A stretch of DNA of 10,936 nucleotides from the NCBI GenBank assembly GCA_045600845.1, contig JAZRYR010000043.1, positions 1 to 10,936 on the forward strand, in the 5' to 3' direction. Below are positions 7,340-10,936 of this stretch, in pieces (within the stretch, counting starts at the first letter, position 1; every line of letters begins with the position of its first letter). The position numbers were made by a program, and so were the translations under genes. The notes beneath the pieces are model-generated. The model ran no database searches. It was given only the letters and a program-made list of their open reading frames with translations, and was not told the DNA's origin. The DNA is from RGIG5612 sp045600845 (GTDB taxonomy: Bacteria > Bacillota > Clostridia > Lachnospirales > Lachnospiraceae).

Positions 7340-8254
7340 ATGCTGGATATTTGTCTTTTAGGAACCGGAGGCATGATGCCTCTGCCGAAGCGCCATTTGA
7401 CATCGTTGATGGCTCGCTACAATGGTTCCAACATCTTAATCGATTGCGGTGAGGCCACCCAGATTGCCATTAAGGAAAAGGGATGGTCTTTTAAGTCTAT
7501 TGATTTAATCTGCTTAACCCATTTTCATGGAGATCATGTAGGCGGTCTTCCGGGACTTTTGCTGACGATGGGAAATTCGGAAAGAACAGCTCCCTTGAAT
7601 ATTGTGGGTCCGAGGGGTCTGAAAAAGGTTGTGGAATCCTTACGAGTGATTGCGCCGGAGCTTCCTTTCTATATTAATTATATCGAGCTGGAAGAAGACA
7701 ACCAGGAACTGTGGTTTGACGGATTTCGGATACAGGCGTTTAAACTCCAGCACCGAGTAACCTGTTATGGCTACAGCATTATCGTAGACCGTTCCGGAAA
7801 ATTCGATGTGGAACGGGCGAAAGCCTTGAATCTTCCGGTAAGAGCTTGGGGAATCCTCCAGAGTGGCGAGAAGGTAGAAATCGACGGAGTAACTTATACG
7901 CCGGATATGGTTATGGGACCAGACCGGAAAGGCCTGAAGGTAACTTACTGCACGGATACCCGGCCACTGGATTCCATTGCAGAAGCTGCAAAAGGAGCAG
8001 ACCTGTTTATCTGCGAAGGCATGTACGGAGATCCGGAAAAACAGCAGGATGCGGTAGAAAAAAGGCATATGACTTTCTACGAAGCAGCTGCTTTAGGAGC
8101 GAAGGCCCAGCCGGAGCGCATGTGGCTGACTCATTACAGCCCGTCCTTAATCCGGCCTTCCGAATATATTGACGAAGCAAGAAAAATTTTTGACCGGGTA
8201 GAAGCCGGCAAGGATTTAAAGAGTATAGATTTAAAATTCAGCGACGAAGAATAG
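7340..8254 (+). CDS. rnz: Ribonuclease Z (tRNA 3' processing endonuclease)
   Basis: RNase Z is a metallo-beta-lactamase-fold enzyme that cuts tRNA precursors after the discriminator base, needed where CCA is not encoded. The zinc-binding set is complete: H61-F-H63-G-D65-H66, His138, Asp206 (in C-T-D-T-R) and His265 (T-H-Y-S-P). The length of 304 residues fits the short bacterial form. ATG 7340 gives the family N-terminus (M-L-D-I-C-L-L-G-T-G-G). The upstream GTG 7316 sits only one base after GGAGA, too close to use. The flexible arm at about 153-182 is recognisable, but the usual Gly-Pro pair is replaced by Arg-Ala-Trp (168-170). The gene lies between rimI and tsaD in what appears to be the same transcript. 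Confidence 0.92.
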   Translation: MLDICLLGTGGMMPLPKRHLTSLMARYNGSNILIDCGEATQIAIKEKGWSFKSIDLICLTHFHGDHVGGLPGLLLTMGNSERTAPLNIVGPRGLKKVVESLRVIAPELPFYINYIELEEDNQELWFDGFRIQAFKLQHRVTCYGYSIIVDRSGKFDVERAKALNLPVRAWGILQSGEKVEIDGVTYTPDMVMGPDRKGLKVTYCTDTRPLDSIAEAAKGADLFICEGMYGDPEKQQDAVEKRHMTFYEAAALGAKAQPERMWLTHYSPSLIRPSEYIDEARKIFDRVEAGKDLKSIDLKFSDEE

Positions 8255-8275
8255 ACGCTGATAAAGGACAGAAAT

Positions 8276-9295
8276 ATGAGCGATATAGTAATATTATCCA
8301 TTGAATCTTCCTGTGATGAAACCGCAGCAGCCGTTACTTTAAATGGGCGTACGGTTCTTTCCAGTGTTATTTATTCCCAGATTGATCTGCACACCATTTA
8401 TGGAGGAGTTGTTCCGGAAATTGCTTCCCGGGCGCATATCGAGAAAATCAATCCGGTCATTCGGAAAGCCTTAGAGGATGCGGGAAAAACTTTAGACGAT
8501 CTGGATGCCGTTGCCGTTACCTATGGACCGGGGCTGGTAGGCGCCCTTCTGGTAGGTGTGGCTGCAGCGAAATCCATCGCTTATGCGAAGAATATTCCTT
8601 TAGTAGGAGTTCATCATATTAAAGGTCATGTATGTGCCAACTTTATTGAGTATCCGGAGCTGGAGCCGCCATTCCTTTGTCTGGTAGCTTCTGGCGGACA
8701 TACTCATCTGGTAAAGGTTGTAAATCATACGGATTATGAAGTCATTGGAAGAACCAGAGATGATGCTGCCGGCGAAGCCTATGACAAAATCGCCCGTGCC
8801 ATCGGGTTAGGCTATCCTGGCGGACCAAAGGTGGAAAAATGCGCCCATAATGGCGATCCTAAGGCATTTTCTTTCCCGCGTGCAAAGATCGATGAAGCTC
8901 CTTATGACTTCAGTTTTAGTGGTGTTAAGAGTGCCGTATTGAATACGATTAATTCCTATAAAATGAAAGGCATGGAAATCGACGAGAAGTTCCAGGCCGA
9001 TGTAGCCGCTTCCTTTCAGCAGTCCGTAATCGACAGCATGAAGGAAAGAGTACGGATGGCTTTGGATGAATTTGGCATGAACAAATTTGCCATGGCTGGC
9101 GGCGTAGCCTCCAACCAGACCTTAAGAGCTGCTTTGAAAGAAGCGGTAGAGGAAAGAGGCGGAGAATTCTATTGCCCGAAACCGGTCCTTTGTACGGATA
9201 ATGCAGCTATGATCGGCGCAGCGGGTTATTATGAATTTATCAATGGAAAGAGAGATGGCCTGGACCTGAATGCAGTTCCGGGACTGAAATTATAA
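8276..9295 (+). CDS. tsaD: tRNA N6-adenosine threonylcarbamoyltransferase TsaD
   Basis: TsaD transfers the threonylcarbamoyl group from its AMP adduct to A37 of ANN-decoding tRNAs, giving t6A. The Kae1/TsaD signatures are intact: L-S-I-E-S-S-C-D-E-T at 7-16, the metal ligands H114-I-K-G-H118, V-A-S-G-G-H-T-H at about 137-144, G-G-V-A-S-N at 275-280 and T-D-N-A-A-M at 307-312, with Asp308 as the third ligand. The length of 339 residues is standard. AAAGGA at 8263-8268 is seven bases before ATG 8276. It is the last gene before a strong terminator and completes the set with TsaE and TsaB upstream. Confidence 0.97.
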   Translation: MSDIVILSIESSCDETAAAVTLNGRTVLSSVIYSQIDLHTIYGGVVPEIASRAHIEKINPVIRKALEDAGKTLDDLDAVAVTYGPGLVGALLVGVAAAKSIAYAKNIPLVGVHHIKGHVCANFIEYPELEPPFLCLVASGGHTHLVKVVNHTDYEVIGRTRDDAAGEAYDKIARAIGLGYPGGPKVEKCAHNGDPKAFSFPRAKIDEAPYDFSFSGVKSAVLNTINSYKMKGMEIDEKFQADVAASFQQSVIDSMKERVRMALDEFGMNKFAMAGGVASNQTLRAALKEAVEERGGEFYCPKPVLCTDNAAMIGAAGYYEFINGKRDGLDLNAVPGLKL

Positions 9296-9309
9296 GAGAA
9301 AGGATTCAG

Positions 9310-9343
9310 ACCTGTCGGGAGCGTCCGGACAGGTTTGTTTTTT
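9310..9343 (+). terminator. Rho-independent terminator after tsaD
   Basis: The stem ACCTGTC/GACAGGT is extended inward by CGG/CCG with a one-base bulge. It closes a short GC-rich loop and is followed by the T-rich run TTTGTTTTTT. It starts 14 bases after the tsaD stop and should end the long operon. Confidence 0.92.
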
Positions 9344-9396
9344 CGAAAAAGTCGGCATTGCTGAATTTTTAAAGTGGAGATTGTCGAACAATTTTA

Positions 9397-9402
9397 GAAA
9401 GG
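9397..9402 (+). promoter_or_regulatory. Ribosome binding site fixing the ispD start
   Basis: GAAAGG lies five bases before ATG 9408. It falls inside the longer reading frame that begins with TTG 9381, so it favours 9408 as the true start. No clear promoter is visible in the 64 bases between the terminator and this site. Confidence 0.6.
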
Positions 9403-9407
9403 TTCTT

Positions 9408-10106
9408 ATGAAAACTTTTGGTATTATCGTTGCCGGAGGCGCAGGAACGCGCATGGGCAGCAACGTCCCAAAACAATATATGGAAGTGAATGGAAAGCCT
9501 CTTCTGTATTATACGCTGAAGGCTTTCGAGGAGTCGGATGTGAATGCGGTTTCTGTGGTTGTTGCCAAAGAATATCTGCAATTTGTCTTAACTGAAATTA
9601 TCGATAAATACAATTTCAAAAAAGTCATTCGGGTGTGCGAAGGAGGAGCAGAGCGCTTTGATTCTTCTTTCCATGCCTTAGATGATCTGTCGGATGTGGC
9701 AGCAGGCGATGATATCGTTTTGATTCATGATGGAGCGAGACCCTTTGTGAGTGCGGATTTCATTAACGAAATGATTGATGCCGTAAAAGAAAACGGAGTA
9801 GCCATCGCAGGAATGCCGGTAAAGGATACCATTAAGCTTGCAGACGCAGATGGATTTGTGGCTGAAACCACCCAGCGAGCTCTGACCTGGCAGATTCAGA
9901 CCCCACAGGGCTTCCAATATGGGGACATTTTTGAGGCTTATAAAGTCTTTTCCCGCAACCGCATGAGGAAGAATGCAACCGATGATTCCATGGTATATGA
10001 AGCAGTCTTTCCGGAGAAGAAAGTGAAGCTGGTAGAGGCTTCCTATGGCAACATAAAAATCACGACGCCAGACGATTTAGAAGTTGCAAAATCAAAACTT
10101 AAATAA
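9408..10106 (+). CDS. ispD: 2-C-methyl-D-erythritol 4-phosphate cytidylyltransferase
   Basis: IspD joins CTP and methylerythritol 4-phosphate in the third step of the non-mevalonate isoprenoid pathway. The nucleotide-binding loop A-G-G-A-G-T-R-M is at 9-16, with Arg15, followed by P-K-Q-Y and Lys22. Other IspD blocks are H-D-G-A-R-P-F (107-113), V-K-D-T-I-K (138-143), Arg157, Q-T-P-Q-G-F (164-169), T-D-D (191-193) and N-I-K-I-T-T-P-D-D-L with Lys217. From ATG 9408 the length is 232 residues, normal for the family. TarI-type ribitol-phosphate cytidylyltransferase is the nearest alternative; the K-D-T-I-K block argues for IspD. It lies after a terminator and so outside the preceding operon. I see no strong terminator of its own before the tRNA promoter. 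Confidence 0.92.
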   Translation: MKTFGIIVAGGAGTRMGSNVPKQYMEVNGKPLLYYTLKAFEESDVNAVSVVVAKEYLQFVLTEIIDKYNFKKVIRVCEGGAERFDSSFHALDDLSDVAAGDDIVLIHDGARPFVSADFINEMIDAVKENGVAIAGMPVKDTIKLADADGFVAETTQRALTWQIQTPQGFQYGDIFEAYKVFSRNRMRKNATDDSMVYEAVFPEKKVKLVEASYGNIKITTPDDLEVAKSKLK

Positions 10107-10216
10107 CAGAGTAATAAAAGTTGAAAAACAACTCCTCAGTAATGATTTTGGACTCGCAAAACAAAACTGAAATGGTAAAGATTTTCAGTTGCAAAAATAA
10201 AACTTAGATGATATAA
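10074..10216 (+). repeat. Three degenerate AT-rich direct repeats spanning the ispD end and the tRNA promoter
   Basis: Three related stretches begin with GATTT and carry GCAAAA-x(1-2)-AAAACT: 10074-10107 (the last codons of ispD), 10144-10178 and 10180-10216. Copies one and three share 17 of 19 bases over 10083-10101 and 10188-10206. The third copy supplies the -35 of the tRNA promoter. They may be a local duplication or a chance effect of base composition. Confidence 0.4.
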
Positions 10217-10217
10217 T
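10189..10217 (+). promoter_or_regulatory. Promoter of the tRNA-Ser gene
   Basis: TTGCAA (10189-10194) and TATAAT (10212-10217) are separated by exactly 17 bases. Transcription should start near 10224 and give a leader of about 55 bases before the tRNA. An 8-base inverted repeat (10165-10172 with 10183-10190) overlaps the first two bases of the -35. Confidence 0.8.
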
Positions 10218-10278
10218 TTCCCTTGCCGTGTGAATGACGGACGCTGCAGAACTTGACCGAATGCAGTGATACATATCT

Positions 10279-10364
10279 GGAGAGGTATCGAAGTGGTCAT
10301 AACGAGGCGGTCTTGAAAACCGTTTGTCCGAAAGGGCGCATGGGTTCGAATCCCATCCTCTCCG
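10279..10364 (+). tRNA. tRNA-Ser (anticodon UGA)
   Basis: An 86-base class II tRNA. The acceptor stem GGAGAGG (10279-10285) pairs with CCTCTCC (10357-10363), followed by discriminator G at 10364. The anticodon loop CTTGAAA carries TGA at 10314-10316 and is closed by GCGGT/ACCGT. A long variable arm with a GTCC/GGGC stem identifies the serine type. The T arm is TGGGTTCGAATCCCA. CCA is not encoded (the next bases are CTA), so 3' maturation needs trimming by an RNase Z-type route and CCA addition. This tRNA reads UCN codons and is not a t6A substrate, because its codons do not begin with A. It has its own promoter and terminator. Confidence 0.97.
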
Positions 10365-10366
10365 CT

Positions 10367-10407
10367 AAAAAAATACAGAGTGCCAGTGGCATCCTGTATT
10401 TTTTTAT
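10367..10407 (+). terminator. Rho-independent terminator of tRNA-Ser
   Basis: AAAATACAG pairs with CTGTATTTT around an inner GTGCC/GGCAT helix and a three-base loop, and a run of T follows. The flanking A and T runs make it look bidirectional. It begins two bases after the mature tRNA end. Confidence 0.9.
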
Positions 10408-10416
10408 ATGTTCAGA

Positions 10417-10509
10417 GATGGGATTCGAACAAGGAAAACGCAAGCGCGGGAGCGCGCAGCGATTGACGAGGCGTGAAAGGTGACGAACGCCGACGGAGTG
10501 AATCCCATC
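10417..10509. repeat. Structured element bounded by inverted tRNA T-arm sequence
   Basis: GATGGGATTC at 10417-10426 is the exact reverse complement of GAATCCCATC at 10500-10509, giving a 10-pair closing stem. Inside are a GCGC-GGGA-GCGC hairpin (10444-10455) and a GGCGT/ACGCC helix (10470-10474 with 10487-10491), as in a compact branched RNA. The left end, 10417-10430, is also an exact 14-base inverted copy of the tRNA-Ser T arm at 10344-10357. The right end repeats 11 bases of the tRNA directly (10348-10358 and 10500-10510). The interior is clearly GC-richer than its surroundings. It resembles a tRNA-derived or tRNA-associated repeat or an unclassified structured RNA. No promoter of its own is evident, and its strand is undetermined. 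Confidence 0.55.
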
Positions 10510-10510
10510 C

Positions 10511-10936
10511 AGCAGAATCTACAGTAGCATTTCACCAAAAGTTAGAACAGATCCGCATATACAATACAGAACCAGACTCTTTATGAGAACGACACGATGT
10601 TGCATAATTAGTCGGACAAATCAGAATTTGTCTCGCAGACATTATCCCGGCAAATTGGAATTTGCGGAGATATTCTTGGCTCATCAATCCAGAATTTGAA
10701 GAATTTTTCGGTAAATAAGCCATTTGGAAGACTTGCTCTGAAAAAAACAGCAAAAAAAATTCGGTTTGGTATGATATAACCATGAAAAAAACGGGTTATT
10801 TCTATAATTTCGCAGGATTTTGATCAAAAACCGTCTTATTTCATTGCAATCCATGATGTTTACATGAAAAATAAGGAGAAATCCGTCGACGATTCATGCC
10901 AAAACGAAAAAATCTTGTCAATTTTTAAAAATAATA
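10511..10936. other. AT-rich non-coding tail with no supported gene
   Basis: No reading frame here has a credible start, ribosome binding site and protein-like length. A pair of hairpins sits at 10615-10665. TGGTATGAT at 10767-10775 resembles an extended -10 without a clear -35. A frame starting at ATG 10864 stays open to the window end for 24 codons, but no ribosome binding site precedes it. TTGTCA at 10915-10920 could be the -35 of a promoter whose -10 would lie just beyond the window. Confidence 0.5.
10615..10665. repeat. Pair of related AT-rich hairpins
   Basis: GACAAAT/ATTTGTC (10615-10621 with 10626-10632) and GCAAATT/AATTTGC (10650-10656 with 10659-10665) are two perfect seven-pair inverted repeats spaced 35 bases apart. 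Their flanks are similar (CGGaCAAAT and CGGCAAATT before, ACATTAT and ATATTCT after). Neither is followed by a T run, so they are not ordinary terminators. They may be degenerate copies of one repeat unit or part of a larger interspersed repeat. Confidence 0.5.

Noticed and set aside
10253..10483. 76-codon open frame running through the tRNA-Ser gene
   Set aside because: It translates the tRNA, its terminator and the structured element. It has no ribosome binding site, and the RNA features explain the sequence.
10348..10510. 11-base direct repeat of the tRNA 3' part as attL/attR of an integrated element
   Set aside because: Too short for a typical tRNA att pair, only 152 bases apart, and no integrase or cargo lies between. 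The inverted relationship is stronger than the direct one.
10532..10783. 83-codon minus-strand open frame
   Set aside because: Its start has no ribosome binding site, the product has no recognisable domain, and it crosses the twin hairpins. It is more likely repeat DNA than a gene.
10782..10823. 13-codon peptide MKKTGYFYNFAGF as an aromatic-rich leader peptide
   Set aside because: No ribosome binding site, no following attenuator hairpin with a T run, and no downstream gene in view.

Overview
The window looks like a chromosomal segment from a low-to-mid GC Firmicute, most likely a member of Clostridia close to Lachnospiraceae. This rests on protein flavour (RF2, RNase Z and IspD variants), codon use, purine-rich ribosome binding sites and the gene order. 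Apart from the right-hand 830 bases it is dense housekeeping sequence, all on the + strand. I see no phage, plasmid, transposase or CRISPR material.

Layout. Bases 2-772 are the 3' end of a membrane-anchored extracytoplasmic protein of unknown identity. After a likely promoter (about 777-805) comes a long, tightly packed run: prfB (release factor 2, no programmed frameshift), hom (homoserine dehydrogenase), an ApgM-like alkaline-phosphatase-superfamily enzyme that is the likely stand-in homoserine kinase, lysC (aspartokinase, with a strong internal start for a separate regulatory subunit), tsaE, tsaB, rimI, rnz (RNase Z) and tsaD. Gaps are between -4 and about 55 bases, and the run ends at a clear rho-independent terminator (9310-9343). 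ispD follows (9408-10106). Then come a consensus promoter, a tRNA-Ser(UGA) gene and its terminator. The last 500 bases hold no convincing gene but contain structured, repeat-like DNA: a roughly 93-base element bounded by inverted copies of the tRNA T-arm sequence, and a pair of related AT-rich hairpins 35 bases apart.

How the genes work together. LysC, Hom and the ApgM-like protein cover aspartate activation, homoserine formation and possibly homoserine phosphorylation, on the way to threonine. TsaE, TsaB and TsaD form the threonylcarbamoyl transfer machinery that makes t6A37 on ANN-decoding tRNAs, a reaction whose precursor is made from threonine by TsaC, which is not in this window. RimI and RNase Z add protein acetylation and tRNA 3' maturation. 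So one apparent operon joins threonine supply, a threonine-derived tRNA modification, tRNA processing and translation termination. The tRNA-Ser lacks an encoded CCA and so fits RNase Z-type processing.

The strongest items for a second look are the lysC internal start, the hom / ApgM-like / lysC arrangement, the loss of the prfB frameshift, and the tRNA-derived structured element at 10417-10509.
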